Shown: positions 26,344 through 35,807 of the stretch, piece by piece
Position numbering within the stretch: position 1 is the stretch's first letter
Layout of the letters: each line of letters begins with the position of its first letter
NCBI RefSeq assembly: GCF_040537815.1
Contig: NZ_JBEWSZ010000003.1
Span: 283,654 to 347,653, forward strand
From: Mesorhizobium shangrilense
Lineage (GTDB): Bacteria; Pseudomonadota; Alphaproteobacteria; Rhizobiales; Rhizobiaceae
DNA length: 64,000 bases
Direction of reading: 5' to 3'
Notes under the pieces: model-generated
Databases searched by the model: none
What the model saw: only the letters and a program-made list of their open reading frames with translations
Told to the model about the DNA's origin: nothing
Made by a program: the position numbers and the translations under genes

Positions 26344-28619
26344 GACGGCTGCACCGATGCGCGAATGCCCGAACGCGTTGCCGAGGGAGCCCTCGTCACC
26401 TCGGCGAGCACAAAACCCTGCAGGCGCAACGCATTTCCGATGACAAGCAGCGACGAAGCAGACATGGCAATCGCCGCGATCAGCGGCGTGACCTGCCCCA
26501 GAATGGCGATCGGCACGGCGACAGCGTTGTAGACGATCGCGATCGCGATGTTCTGGCGGATCAGCCGTCCGGCCTTCCGTGAGACGTCCAGGGCAAGGGG
26601 TACGGCCAAAAGGCTTTCGCGCAGGAAGACGAAGTCCGCGGCGTTGCGGCCAATGTCGGCGGCGGTGGCCGGAGCGATCGAGACGTGCGCTGCGCCCAGC
26701 GCAGGCGTATCGTTGAGCCCGTCGCCAACCATTAGAACCTTGTGGCCGGCTCTCGCCAGCGTTTCGATGCACTCGACTTTGTCCGAAGGAAGCAGCGCCG
26801 GAACGAAGTCGTCGATACCCAACGTTGCCGCGACTTCGCCACAGGCGCCCGCGGTATCGCCGGACAGCATCTCCACGGACACCCGGGCATCGTTCAACTG
26901 CACAATGGCCGCCCTGGCATCGGCACGCAGCGCATCCTCGAAAACGAAGGACGCGACAATGATCCCGTCTTTCGTCAGAACCGTCCCGCCAAATTTGCTT
27001 TCGCCACCGGTTCGAGCCTTGCATCCAGCCCATCCGCGCCGGCCCAGTCGCCAAGTGCTGCCCGCGGCTGTGGCTTCGATCCCGAAGCCCGGGTGCTCGC
27101 TGACGGATTCGAGTTTCGGCTGACCGGCAAAGCCCGCCAAGCCGGCTATGGCTCTTGAGAACGGGTGGCGGGAGTGCGCGGCCATATCGGCTGCTATTGC
27201 CAGCATCGCCGGATCGATAGATGACGCGTTGACCAGCCGGGGCTGTCCGAGCGTAACCGTTCCGGTCTTGTCGAATATCGCCGTATCGATTGCCGCCAGG
27301 CGCTCCATGGCGGAACCATCCTTGACCATGATGCCATTTTCGAACAGCCGGCGCGCGGCGACCACCTGCACGATCGGCACGGCGAGGCCGAGCGCACATG
27401 GGCATGTGATGATGAGAACGGCGATGGCGATCGTTATTGCCCTGTGCCAGTCGCCGGTTGCGGCCATCCAGCCAAGGAACGTCACGAAGGCGGTCAGATG
27501 AACCACAGGAGCATAGAGCGCCGAAACCCGGTCGGCGATCCGGCGATAATGCGCCCGGCCGCCCTCGGCGGCCTCCATCAGGCGAACCATTTCGGCCAGG
27601 AACGAATCTTTCGCGGCCGCTGTCGCCTGGACCGTCAGCGGACCGGTAAGGTTGAGCACGCCGGCCTGCACGGGCTCGCCTGGCGCCACGGTTCTGGGTG
27701 TGCTCTCTCCGGAAGCCAGGGAACAGTCGAGATCCGAAGAGCCTTGTATGATCTTGCCGTCGACAGGAATCCTTTCGCCGGCCGCGATCAGCAGATGCAT
27801 GCCCGGTTCGATCTCGTCAACCGGCAGGTAATCGCGCGAACCATCCGCGCGCAGCACCATGGCGCCACGCGCGGCCAGCTGTGACAGGCCTTTCACCGCG
27901 GCCCGGGCACGCTCCCGCATCACATGATCCAGTGTGCGGCCGATCAACAGGAAGAACAGCAAGGATACCGACGCGTCGAAATAGGCGTGGTCGCCATGGT
28001 TGATGGTCTCGTAGAGGCTCATGCCGTAGGCGAGCGAGACGCCGACGGCGATCGGCACGTCCATGTTCATGCGGCCGTGACGCAGCGCATTCCAGGCCGA
28101 ACGGAAGAAGATGCCGCCGGCGCAGGCAAGCGCGGGGACGGCGATCAGCGCCGAGACCCAATGGAACAGGTCGCGGGTCGCGCCTTCGGCGCCTGACCAG
28201 ACCGACACCGAAAGCAGCATGATGTTGCCGGCCGCAAAGCCGGCAACCGCGACGGCGCGGATCAGCTCTGAAAGCGTCCTGTCCTTTTCATCGATCTCGG
28301 CAGCGAACAGGTGCGCCTGGTAGCCGAGCCGCCCAAGCGCGGCGACGAACGGCGGAACCTCGTCGCCACGCCACTGGATCGCAACGCGTTTGGTCGACAG
28401 GTTGACACGTGCGCCCTCGACATTGTCGAGCTTTCCCAACACCGTCTCGATCGTCTGGATACAGGCCGCGCAACGAACAGTCGGTACTGAAAGATTGATC
28501 TGGCGAGTGTTGTCGCCAAGCGAGCGGCTGACCAATTTGATTTCCTGATTCGACGGATGGACGGATGCGACCTTGTCCAGAGCCAGCGCCATTTCGGCGC
28601 CCGGCGCACAGCAGCTCAT
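26340..28619 (-). CDS. fixI: Copper-transporting P1B-type ATPase FixI (CcoI)
   Basis: 759 residues. N-terminal metal-binding domain (VPTVRCAACIQTIETVL, CxxC), a Cys-rich start MSCCAPG, and eight membrane segments. The ion-selectivity motif is TCPCALGLAVP in helix 6. The phosphorylation site is DKTGTVTLGQPR and the hinge is MVGDGLNDTPAL. FixI moves copper across the membrane for the CuB centre of the cbb3 oxidase. It overlaps fixH upstream and fixS downstream by 4 bases each, so the cluster is tightly coupled. Intact. Confidence 0.93.
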   Translation of the reverse strand: MSCCAPGAEMALALDKVASVHPSNQEIKLVSRSLGDNTRQINLSVPTVRCAACIQTIETVLGKLDNVEGARVNLSTKRVAIQWRGDEVPPFVAALGRLGYQAHLFAAEIDEKDRTLSELIRAVAVAGFAAGNIMLLSVSVWSGAEGATRDLFHWVSALIAVPALACAGGIFFRSAWNALRHGRMNMDVPIAVGVSLAYGMSLYETINHGDHAYFDASVSLLFFLLIGRTLDHVMRERARAAVKGLSQLAARGAMVLRADGSRDYLPVDEIEPGMHLLIAAGERIPVDGKIIQGSSDLDCSLASGESTPRTVAPGEPVQAGVLNLTGPLTVQATAAAKDSFLAEMVRLMEAAEGGRAHYRRIADRVSALYAPVVHLTAFVTFLGWMAATGDWHRAITIAIAVLIITCPCALGLAVPIVQVVAARRLFENGIMVKDGSAMERLAAIDTAIFDKTGTVTLGQPRLVNASSIDPAMLAIAADMAAHSRHPFSRAIAGLAGFAGQPKLESVSEHPGFGIEATAAGSTWRLGRRGWAGCKARTGGESKFGGTVLTKDGIIVASFVFEDALRADARAAIVQLNDARVSVEMLSGDTAGACGEVAATLGIDDFVPALLPSDKVECIETLARAGHKVLMVGDGLNDTPALGAAHVSIAPATAADIGRNAADFVFLRESLLAVPLALDVSRKAGRLIRQNIAIAIVYNAVAVPIAILGQVTPLIAAIAMSASSLLVIGNALRLQGFVLAEVTRAPSATRSGIRASVQPS

Positions 28620-29110
28620 TGCAGCGCTCCTTTGGAAATCATGATCCGACGGACGTCGCGATAGGGTTGCGTAAGGCCGGCATCGGCGTCGACTTCGACG
28701 ATCCAGACGCCATCTCTTGGGGTGTGCTGCGCAGCAAATTGGCCCGCCGCGAGAGTTAAGATGACGGACTTGTCCTCGGCCTCATAGGCGGGATGACGAA
28801 ACAGCACCTTGACGGCATGCAAGGAAACCGGCTTGCTGGCGGCATCGCTGAGGCTGTAGCGGACTTCACCCCTTTCTATCGTCAATTTGCCCGTCCAGCC
28901 GAGTGCAGCCTGCGCGCGCCCTTCCTTTGCCTTTCGGTTGAATTGCTGGCTGGCCACATATGTGTTTTCGACGACAAGGCCGGTCCAGCTTGTGTTGGCG
29001 AGTGTCGCCATGGTCAGATTGACCGCGATGACCACCCCGAAAAAGGCAAGGATGATGGCCAGCATGTGCCTGCCGGTGAATTCGCGGGATTTTTGGGTTC
29101 TAGCTTTCAT
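28616..29110 (-). CDS. fixH: FixH, cbb3 oxidase assembly membrane protein
   Basis: 164 residues with one membrane anchor (GRHMLAIILAFFGVVIAVNL) and the FixH signature NTSWTGLVVENTYVASQQFN. A periplasmic domain follows: ALGWTGKLTIERGEVRY and AYEAEDKSVILTLAAGQFAA. FixH assists cbb3 oxidase assembly with FixG, FixI and FixS. It overlaps fixG and fixI by 4 bases at each end. Confidence 0.92.
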   Translation of the reverse strand: MKARTQKSREFTGRHMLAIILAFFGVVIAVNLTMATLANTSWTGLVVENTYVASQQFNRKAKEGRAQAALGWTGKLTIERGEVRYSLSDAASKPVSLHAVKVLFRHPAYEAEDKSVILTLAAGQFAAQHTPRDGVWIVEVDADAGLTQPYRDVRRIMISKGALQ

Positions 29111-30666
29111 CTGGCGGTCTCCGGTGCGTTGAAGGTGGCGATGTACTCGTCCGACTCGAAACTCGCCTTGTCCTCGACACGGAACGTGAAGGTTTGCGCT
29201 GTGCCGTGGATCTGTTCCGCCGGCTGGCGCACGAAGACTTTCAGCATCTTCAGCCGGTCGGGCTCGACCGGAATGGCGAAAGAACGGCCTGCCGGGATTT
29301 CGGCGCCGACCACGCTCATTTCGGCCCCTTGCAAACCTTGCATCGTGACGACGATCGTCCTTGGCTCGGGGATCATGTTGAGTAGCTTGACTGTGTAGCC
29401 GTTGCGGATCGAACCGTCGGACAGCGTGACGAATTGCGGATTGCGGTCATGCAGCACGTTGACTTCGAGCCGGTCGCGCGTCAGCAGCGAATAGAGCAGC
29501 GCGAGCCCGACCGCCGTCCACGCGCCCATGTAGATGAAGGTTCGCGGCCGGAAGATCTTGCTGACATGGAAATGGGCCAATCTGTCGGAGAACTTGCCGT
29601 CAGCCGTCCTGACCAGGGAGGGGCTAGCCGCGCAGGAGCCGCCGGCGGTGGCCACCGCCATGTTGGCATTGTAATCGGATAGCGTCGCATAGGAGATCAG
29701 CCCGCGCTCCTTGCCGAGCTTGTCCATGACGCCGTTGCAGGCGTCAATGCAAAGTGCGCAGGTGATGCATTCGAGCTGCTGGCTGTCGCGAATATCGATG
29801 CCCATCGGGCAGACCGCGACACAGGCATTGCAGTCGACGCAATCTCCCACCGGCCGGCCGGCGGCCTGGACCTTCTTGGCGTGACGCGAACGAGGTTCGC
29901 CGCGCCAGTCATTGTAGGTCACCGTGAGCGAAGTCTCGTCAAGCATGGCCGCCTGGATGCGCGGCCACGGGCACATATAGGTGCAGACCTGCTCGCGCAT
30001 CAGCCCGCCGAACGTATAGGTCGTCGCTGTCAGCACGGCGACGGTGATGTAGGCGACGGGTGCCGCAGTGCCGGTGAAAAGCTCGCCAACCAGCGTCGGC
30101 GCATCGGCGAAATAGAAGATCCAGGCACCACCGGTCGCCGCACCTATGACCAACCACATGGCGTGCTTCGATACCCGCAGCACGAGCTTGCGAGCGGTCC
30201 AGGGCCCGGCATCGAGCTTCATACGCGCGTTGCGGTCGCCCTCGATGGCCCGCTCGACGACCAGAAATAGATCGACCCATACGGTCTGCGGGCATGTATA
30301 TCCGCACCAGGCACGGCCAACCGTGGAGGTGACCAGGAAAAGACCGACGCCGGCCATGACCAGAAGGCCGGCCACATAGTAGAATTCCTGCGGCCAGATC
30401 TCGATGAAGAAGAAATAGAAGCGTCGGTTGGCAAGATCGAGCAGCACGGCCTGATCAGGCGCGAACGGCCCTCGATCCCAGCGCAGCCAAGGCGTCAGGT
30501 AGTAAATGCCGAGCGTGATTGCCATCACCAGCCATTTGAATCGGCGAAAGCTGCCGGAGGCGCGCTTGGGGAAGATCTTCTTGCGCGGGGTATAAAGCGG
30601 CTGACGGGCCTTGGCGGAGTTGACCGATTCGGCTTCGAGCCGTTCTATTTGCGTGTTATCAACCAC
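29107..30666 (-). CDS. fixG: FixG (CcoG), membrane ferredoxin-type protein for cbb3 maturation
   Basis: 519 residues. Several membrane segments in the N-terminal half; CGYTCPQTVWVDLFLVVERA and REQVCTYMCPWPRIQAAM supply further conserved Cys. Two 4Fe-4S clusters are encoded at DCVDCNACVAVCPMGIDIR and LECITCALCIDACN. A C-terminal immunoglobulin-like periplasmic domain follows. The protein reduces copper during oxidase assembly. First gene of fixGHIS; an FNR-like site lies about 110 bases upstream. Confidence 0.93.
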   Translation of the reverse strand: MVDNTQIERLEAESVNSAKARQPLYTPRKKIFPKRASGSFRRFKWLVMAITLGIYYLTPWLRWDRGPFAPDQAVLLDLANRRFYFFFIEIWPQEFYYVAGLLVMAGVGLFLVTSTVGRAWCGYTCPQTVWVDLFLVVERAIEGDRNARMKLDAGPWTARKLVLRVSKHAMWLVIGAATGGAWIFYFADAPTLVGELFTGTAAPVAYITVAVLTATTYTFGGLMREQVCTYMCPWPRIQAAMLDETSLTVTYNDWRGEPRSRHAKKVQAAGRPVGDCVDCNACVAVCPMGIDIRDSQQLECITCALCIDACNGVMDKLGKERGLISYATLSDYNANMAVATAGGSCAASPSLVRTADGKFSDRLAHFHVSKIFRPRTFIYMGAWTAVGLALLYSLLTRDRLEVNVLHDRNPQFVTLSDGSIRNGYTVKLLNMIPEPRTIVVTMQGLQGAEMSVVGAEIPAGRSFAIPVEPDRLKMLKVFVRQPAEQIHGTAQTFTFRVEDKASFESDEYIATFNAPETAR

Positions 30667-30772
30667 GAGAAGCTCCAGTCACCAGCGACGATTTCCCGGC
30701 GGAAGCCCGACCGATCGGTTCTGGCTGGCGGCCACGTTGAGCACGCTTTGCCGCATGGTGAACTGCACCGCG

Positions 30773-30786
30773 TTGATGCAAGTCAT
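30773..30786 (-). promoter_or_regulatory. FNR/FixK-type site (anaerobox) upstream of fixG
   Basis: TTGATGCAAGTCAT matches TTGAT-N4-ATCAA at 8 of 10 positions. It is about 107 bases upstream of the fixG start. The regulator is probably the FnrN-type protein encoded nearby, or FixK. Confidence 0.55.
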
Positions 30787-30809
30787 TCGCCGGACGCCGG
30801 AATGGTGTC

Positions 30810-30833
30810 GAGGCCCGGCGTGCGCCGGGCCTC
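30810..30833 (-). terminator. Strong GC-rich hairpin between fixP and fixG
   Basis: GAGGCCCGGCG, two bases, then CGCCGGGCCTC: a perfect 11-bp inverted repeat after the fixP stop. There is no T-run, so it may be a processing or attenuation hairpin instead of a true terminator. Confidence 0.5.
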
Positions 30834-30871
30834 GTCGCTTGGCGGGGAGGGCCGAGAATAGGCTTCCGTTC

Positions 30872-31735
30872 CTATTCTCCGCCGCCAAGCGAATGGACAT
30901 AGACCGCGAGCTCCTTGACCTTGGTCTCGCCAAGACGACCGATCCAGGCCGGCATGACGCCGTGCTTCGGCGCGCGGACCTGCGCGGCAATAGCCGTCTC
31001 GCCCGGTCCATAGAGCCAGATGGCGTCGGTCAGGTCGGGCGCGCCGAGCTCTCTGTTGCCCTTCGCTGTGTCGCCATGACAGGCGACGCAATTTTCCGCG
31101 AACACCTTGGCACCGGGCTCGATCAGGCTTGCGTCCTGGACCAAGCCGGACAGGCTGGCAACGTAGGCGCTGACCTGTTTGATCTGGTCCGCCGTGATGA
31201 TGTCGCCAAAAGCCGGCATTTCCGACAGGCGCGTATCCGGGTCTGATGCGAAGCGGATGCCGTGCGTGATCGTCTGCTGGATCTGCTCGGCGCTGCCGCC
31301 CCACAGCCAATCGTCGTCATTGAGGTTAGGAAACCCCTTGGAGCCTTGCGCACCGGAGCCATGGCACTGCACGCAATTGACCTTGAAAGCCGCACCGCCG
31401 GCAGCGACGGCGAACTCGCGCAATGCGTCGTCGGCAGCAATCTCCGAGACGGTTTTCGATTCCACCGCCGCGACATATTTGGCCTTGGCGGCTTCGGCGG
31501 CCGCCAGTTCATTCTTGACCTGGTTGCGGCTCGAATAGCGGAGCACACCTCTGGTCGCGGAAGTAAGCATTGGCCATGCCGGGTAAGCGATGGTGTAGCC
31601 GATCGCCCAGACGATCGTTATGTAGAACGTCCAGATCCACCAGCGCGGAAGTGGGTTGTTGAGTTCCCGGATGCCATCCCACTCATGGCCGGTTGTCGGG
31701 ATGCCCGAGACCTCGTCGATGTGCTCGCTGCTCAT
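30872..31735 (-). CDS. fixP: cbb3 oxidase di-heme cytochrome c subunit FixP (CcoP)
   Basis: 287 residues. One membrane anchor (WIWTFYITIVWAIGYTIAY) follows the conserved start EVSGIPTTGHEWDGIRELNNP. Two c-type heme motifs are present: NCVQCHGSG and NCVACHGDT, each with a distal Met region. FixP passes electrons to FixO and the catalytic FixN. It starts 3 bases after the fixQ stop. Length and motifs are complete. Confidence 0.95.
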   Translation of the reverse strand: MSSEHIDEVSGIPTTGHEWDGIRELNNPLPRWWIWTFYITIVWAIGYTIAYPAWPMLTSATRGVLRYSSRNQVKNELAAAEAAKAKYVAAVESKTVSEIAADDALREFAVAAGGAAFKVNCVQCHGSGAQGSKGFPNLNDDDWLWGGSAEQIQQTITHGIRFASDPDTRLSEMPAFGDIITADQIKQVSAYVASLSGLVQDASLIEPGAKVFAENCVACHGDTAKGNRELGAPDLTDAIWLYGPGETAIAAQVRAPKHGVMPAWIGRLGETKVKELAVYVHSLGGGE

Positions 31736-31737
31736 GA

Positions 31738-31887
31738 TCAGTCGTCCTTGAGAGGAATTCGAGCGGCTTCGTCAGCTTGCCCGCGGCCGCCAGGGCGAAG
31801 CGCGAAGGCAACGCATCCGACAAAGAACAGCGCCATGGCGAGCAGGCCCCAGCTGTCGGCGAATTCCCGCATCAAATTGTAGTCCAT
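31738..31887 (-). CDS. fixQ: cbb3 oxidase small subunit FixQ (CcoQ)
   Basis: 49 residues from ATG 31887: MDYNLMREFADSWGLLAMAL, then FFVGCVAFALRPGGRG, one membrane helix and a polar tail ending PLKDD. It is too short for many gene callers. CcoQ stabilises the association of FixP with the oxidase. It lies 12 bases after fixO and ends just before fixP. Confidence 0.92.
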   Translation of the reverse strand: MDYNLMREFADSWGLLAMALFFVGCVAFALRPGGRGQADEAARIPLKDD

Positions 31888-31898
31888 CGTCGCTCTCC

Positions 31899-32630
31899 TC
31901 AGCGGTAGCCGGCGGCTTCGTCGTAAGTCTTGAAATCGACCAGCGTGCCAAGCATCTGAAGGTAGGCGACGAGAGCATCCATCTCGGTGACCTGTTGCGG
32001 GTTGCCGTCGAAGTCGCCGAGCTTGGCCTTGGGGTAGCGCGCTTCAAGGCCGGACGTATCGATGTTGGGATTCGCCTGCGCCATCAGATCGACATTGGCG
32101 TTGGCGATCATGTCATCGGAGTAGGGCACCCCCACCCGACGGTTGGCGACCAGATGCGTCGAGAAGTCCTTCACCTCAATCGGCCTATCCTTCAGGAACG
32201 CGTAGCTCGGCATGATCGATTCCGGCACCACCGAGCGCGGCGCGCTGAGATGCTGTACGTGCCATTCGTTCGAGTAGCGGTCGCCAACCCGGGCAAGGTC
32301 CGGTCCAGTGCGCTTTGATCCCCACTGGAACGGGTGATCGTACATCGACTCGGCCGCCAGGCTGTAGTGCCCATAGCGCTCGACCTCGTCGCGGAACGGC
32401 CTGATCATCTGGCTGTGGCAGAGGTAGCAGCCCTCGCGCACATAGATGTTGCGTCCGGCGAGTTCGAGCGGCGAATAGGGCCGCATGCCTTCGACCTTCT
32501 CGATCGTATTGTCGAGATAGAAGAGCGGCGCGATCTCGACGATGCCGCCGACCGTCACCACAAGGAGGGAGCCCACGAGAAGAAGCGTGGCGTTCTTCTC
32601 AATGACGGCGTGTTTGTCGATCAAGCCCAT
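31899..32630 (-). CDS. fixO: cbb3 oxidase mono-heme cytochrome c subunit FixO (CcoO)
   Basis: 243 residues from ATG 32630 ([20 protein letters not shown]). One N-terminal membrane segment, then [20 protein letters not shown] with the CxxCH heme site, and the family block [20 protein letters not shown]. The open frame extends much further upstream but only as an antisense-like shadow of fixN. The start overlaps the fixN stop by 10 bases. Confidence 0.95.
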   Translation of the reverse strand: MGLIDKHAVIEKNATLLLVGSLLVVTVGGIVEIAPLFYLDNTIEKVEGMRPYSPLELAGRNIYVREGCYLCHSQMIRPFRDEVERYGHYSLAAESMYDHPFQWGSKRTGPDLARVGDRYSNEWHVQHLSAPRSVVPESIMPSYAFLKDRPIEVKDFSTHLVANRRVGVPYSDDMIANANVDLMAQANPNIDTSGLEARYPKAKLGDFDGNPQQVTEMDALVAYLQMLGTLVDFKTYDEAAGYR

Positions 32631-34252
32631 TTTCCGGCTCCTGATCGCGCACGCTGGAGGGCGGGGATGGAGCCCGGCATCGGATCCTCCTCGCGTTGGT
32701 AGCCAAAGATAGTCATGGCGATGTTCCAGGCCATGATAAGGGCGCCGGACAGATACATCGCGCCGCCGATGGCACGCATGATGTAGTAGGGATGCATGGC
32801 GGCAACGGTTTCGGCGAAGGAGTAGACCAGGAAGCCCTGCTCGTCGTACTCGCGCCACATCAGGCCTTGCATGACGCCGGAGACCCACATCACCGCCGCG
32901 TAAACGACGATGCCGAGCGTAGCCAGCCAGAAATGCCAGTTGACCAGCCTCAGCGAATAGAGCCGCTCGCGGTTCCACAGCTTCGGCACCATGAAATAGA
33001 TTGCGCCGAACGAGATCATGCCGACCCAGCCAAGCGCGCCGGAGTGGACGTGCCCGATCGTCCAATCGGTATAGTGCGACAGCGAGTTGACCGTCTTGAT
33101 CGCCATCATCGGGCCTTCGAAGGTCGACATGCCGTAGAAGGCGATGGCCATAACCATCATGCGGATGATCGGATCGGTGCGCAGCTTGTCCCAGGCGCCG
33201 GACAGCGTCATCACGCCGTTGATCATGCCGCCCCAGGAGGGCATCCAGAGCATAATCGAAAACACCATGCCAAGCGTCTGCGCCCAGTCGGGCAGAGCGG
33301 TGTAGTGGAGATGGTGCGGACCAGCCCAGATATAGAGGAAGATCAGCGCCCAGAAGTGGATGATCGAAAGGCGGTAGGAATAGACTGGGCGGTTCGCCTG
33401 CTTGGGCACGAAATAATACATCATGCCGAGAAAGCCGGCGGTGAGGAAGAAGCCAACGGCATTGTGGCCGTACCACCATTGCGTCAGCGCGTCCTGGACG
33501 CCGGAAAAGGCGGAGTAACTCTTGGAACCCAGGAACGAGGCCGGCATCGACAGATTGTTGATCACATGCAGCATCGCGATGGTAACGATGAAGGACAGAT
33601 AGAACCAGTTAGCGACGTAGATATGCGGTTCCTTGCGCTTCAGGATGGTGCCTAGGAACAGGATAAGATAGGCGACCCAGACGATGGTCAGCCACAGGTC
33701 CACATACCATTCGGGTTCGGCGTACTCGCGACTCTCGGTGATGCCGAGCAGGTAGCCTGTCGCAGCCATGACGATGAAGAGCTGATAGCCCCAGAACACG
33801 AACCACGCCAGATTGCCGCCAAACAGCCGGGCGCGGCAGGTGCGCTGCACGACATACAGAGACGTGCAAAGCAGTGCATTGCCGCCGAATGCAAAAACGA
33901 CGCCCGACGTATGCAGCGGCCGCAAGCGACCGAAATTAAACCAGGGCTCAATGTTGAGATCCGGATAGGCAAGCTGCAGCGCGATGACCACACCAACCAG
34001 CATGCCTACGACGCCCCAGATCACCGTTGCGACGGCCCCATAGCGTATCGGCCCATCCATATAAGCAGCGGGGTCGATCGGAATTGCTGGCTTGAACTCT
34101 GTGTTGCGCAACAGGATCGCAGTGAAGCCAGCCGCGGTGAAGAACAAAACCAACATATGCTGGCGAAAAGGTTCATCTACGCCGAAGCCGGCAGCCACGA
34201 GGGCCGCAAAAGCAAACAGGCTTAGAAGGACGATCTCTGTGCCGAATTTCAT
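32621..34252 (-). CDS. fixN: cbb3 oxidase catalytic subunit FixN (CcoN)
   Basis: 543 residues, twelve or more membrane helices. The catalytic segment carries [44 protein letters not shown] provides the CuB-ligand His pair. [18 protein letters not shown] supplies heme-ligand His. This is the high-affinity oxidase that supports respiration at the low oxygen of nodules. The operon fixNOQP is complete and intact. An FNR-like site lies about 75 bases upstream. Confidence 0.96.
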   Translation of the reverse strand: MKFGTEIVLLSLFAFAALVAAGFGVDEPFRQHMLVLFFTAAGFTAILLRNTEFKPAIPIDPAAYMDGPIRYGAVATVIWGVVGMLVGVVIALQLAYPDLNIEPWFNFGRLRPLHTSGVVFAFGGNALLCTSLYVVQRTCRARLFGGNLAWFVFWGYQLFIVMAATGYLLGITESREYAEPEWYVDLWLTIVWVAYLILFLGTILKRKEPHIYVANWFYLSFIVTIAMLHVINNLSMPASFLGSKSYSAFSGVQDALTQWWYGHNAVGFFLTAGFLGMMYYFVPKQANRPVYSYRLSIIHFWALIFLYIWAGPHHLHYTALPDWAQTLGMVFSIMLWMPSWGGMINGVMTLSGAWDKLRTDPIIRMMVMAIAFYGMSTFEGPMMAIKTVNSLSHYTDWTIGHVHSGALGWVGMISFGAIYFMVPKLWNRERLYSLRLVNWHFWLATLGIVVYAAVMWVSGVMQGLMWREYDEQGFLVYSFAETVAAMHPYYIMRAIGGAMYLSGALIMAWNIAMTIFGYQREEDPMPGSIPALQRARSGAGKWA

Positions 34253-34326
34253 CGCAAGTCCCGATCTCCAATTCCGGCGGACCCAAATCCGCAGCGCATT
34301 ATTTGCGCAGCCGCCGCCTGCTCGCC

Positions 34327-34340
34327 CTGATCCATGTCAG
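34327..34340 (-). promoter_or_regulatory. FNR/FixK-type site (weak anaerobox) upstream of fixN
   Basis: CTGATCCATGTCAG keeps the TGA-N6-TCA core (6/6) and is symmetrical, but matches the full TTGAT-N4-ATCAA in only 7 of 10. It lies 75 bases upstream of fixN, a usual distance for FixK/FnrN control. Confidence 0.5.
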
Positions 34341-34626
34341 AGCTGCACGATTTTGCTTCGGGCAGCATCGAGTTCGGTGCGATCAGAAGGTGGCGATTGA
34401 ACGAGGAAACGCAGCACGGCCGCCCCGCTCATGAACAAGTCCGGCGTCCGCGGGGCCGCCCGGCGTGGAGACGATTGCGTGCGATGTGATGAAGCGCGCG
34501 CACAGGGAAAACCCGCAGCTCTGCAATGCTTAGGAAAATATCGCTGATGGGCTGCCGAGCGTCGATCGCCTGAAGTGCCTCGGCACGTAACGCAATCCTG
34601 CCATTGTCGCGCAAACGTTCATCAAT
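34341..34626. other. Gap upstream of fixN
   Basis: No gene recognised between the anaerobox and the hemerythrin-like remnant. A reverse ORF across 34429-34719 has no family signature. Confidence 0.35.
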
Positions 34627-34913
34627 ATGAAAGAAACGATTGTCTTTTCCGCCTACGAGGCCGCTGTCGTCGGCGGCGACGCCAGCCTCGCTTCTACCCG
34701 GCGGTTGCGCGCCCAACACGTCGAAGACAAGTGCTTTGCTGGTGAGGTGATCGAATTCTGCTAGCGATCGGCCATGGCGAGACAGTGGAGAATGTGGAAG
34801 CCGTCGGTCTCATTCTGCGCGGCTTCTTCGAAGGCTTGCGGCGACACACCGCTTTCGAACGCGAACATGTCCTGCCGCGGGTCGGAGTAAGCGACGCAGG
34901 CTCCGCCGTTTAG
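34627..34913 (+). pseudogene. Possible hemerythrin-like (HHE) domain remnant
   Basis: From ATG 34627 the frame gives STRRLRAQHVEDKCFAGEVI and stops at TAG near 34762. One frame over it continues ENVEAVGLILRGFFEGLRRH, then TAFEREHVLPRV to a stop at 34913. FFEGLRRHxxFExEHxLP is typical of the last helices of hemerythrin/HHE proteins (HxxxE metal ligands). If correct, this is an O2- or NO-binding protein gene that has lost its frame. Its position between fixN and fnrN fits low-oxygen biology. Confidence 0.4.
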
Positions 34914-34919
34914 GTCTCA

Positions 34920-35666
34920 TTAAAGGGCGGTTGCGCGTCGGCCGCCGCAGCGCTGCTCCAGCCGGCTGATACTGTCCACCGTGACATGGCGATTGTTCTC
35001 GATCCGGATCACGCCGTCCATTCTCAGTCTGGTCAGCTGGCGGCTCACAGTCTCGTTTGTAAGTCCAAGGAAATCAGAGATGTCTGCACGCGTCAGTGGC
35101 AGATCGAAGCAGGCGGACCTGGCCGCCGGGCCAACACTGGGATCGATATTCCGGGCGATCATGAGGAGAAAGCTCGCCACCTTCTCCGGTGAGGTCTTGC
35201 GCCCCAGAGTCACCATCCATTCGCGTGCCTCGTCGAGTTCGTTCAGCGTCTGTTTGAGCAGGCGATGCTCAAGTTCCGGTGATTCCTTCATCATCCGTTC
35301 GATGGCCGCCCTCGGAAACGTGCACAGCGAGACAGCGGTTACCGCTTCCGCATTGATCGCGCTTTTCACCTTGAACGGCCGTCCCAGAAAATCCGGTGCG
35401 AACTGGAGGCCGACGATTTGCTGGCGGCCGTCCGAAAGGCTTTTCGTCAGCTTCACCACGCCTGAAAGCACGTTTGAATAGCTGTCGACGGCCTCGGCGT
35501 CGCCGATCAGTTCGACCCCCGGCTCGATCTTGTGCCGCGACGAAGTCTTGGCGAGCCGCGCCAAATCGTCTGGATCGAGCGCACCGCAGACGCCGCGGTG
35601 CCGTGCCTCGCAAGGTAGGCAAACAACGGGAATGCCGGAACTATGAATATCCTGCCGTACTGTCAT
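34920..35666 (-). CDS. fnrN: CRP/FNR-family oxygen regulator, FnrN type
   Basis: 248 residues. An N-terminal Cys cluster VVCLPCEARHRGVC suits an oxygen-sensing 4Fe-4S cluster, together with one later Cys (SLCTFPR). A cyclic-nucleotide-like domain follows (IVGLQFAPDFLGRPF). The C-terminal helix-turn-helix is LTRADISDFLGLTNETVSRQLTRLR. This is FnrN/FixK-like; the Cys cluster favours FnrN, which senses O2 directly. It is divergent from hemN across 141 bases that contain an anaerobox, a standard autoregulated arrangement. It probably controls fixNOQP, fixGHIS and hemN. Confidence 0.9.
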   Translation of the reverse strand: MTVRQDIHSSGIPVVCLPCEARHRGVCGALDPDDLARLAKTSSRHKIEPGVELIGDAEAVDSYSNVLSGVVKLTKSLSDGRQQIVGLQFAPDFLGRPFKVKSAINAEAVTAVSLCTFPRAAIERMMKESPELEHRLLKQTLNELDEAREWMVTLGRKTSPEKVASFLLMIARNIDPSVGPAARSACFDLPLTRADISDFLGLTNETVSRQLTRLRMDGVIRIENNRHVTVDSISRLEQRCGGRRATAL

Positions 35667-35750
35667 TCGATCGCTCTACCGATCCCAAGTGGCGGCAGGA
35701 TAGCAATCGACGGTAGAAAAATCGTTGCGGCAGTTTGTCCGTGCTGGAGG

Positions 35751-35764
35751 TTGACCGAAATCAG
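35751..35764. promoter_or_regulatory. Anaerobox between fnrN and hemN
   Basis: TTGACCGAAATCAG matches TTGAT-N4-ATCAA at 8 of 10 positions. It is 44 bases from the hemN start and 85 from fnrN, so it could serve both divergent promoters. Confidence 0.6.
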
Positions 35765-35807
35765 GGCTTTGGCTGTTAGACGCGTCCAGAGTTCCGGCGA
35801 CTCAAAC

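Noticed and set aside
31899..33479. A 526-codon reverse frame including fixO.
   Set aside because: Only the last 243 codons are FixO; the rest is off-frame fixN.
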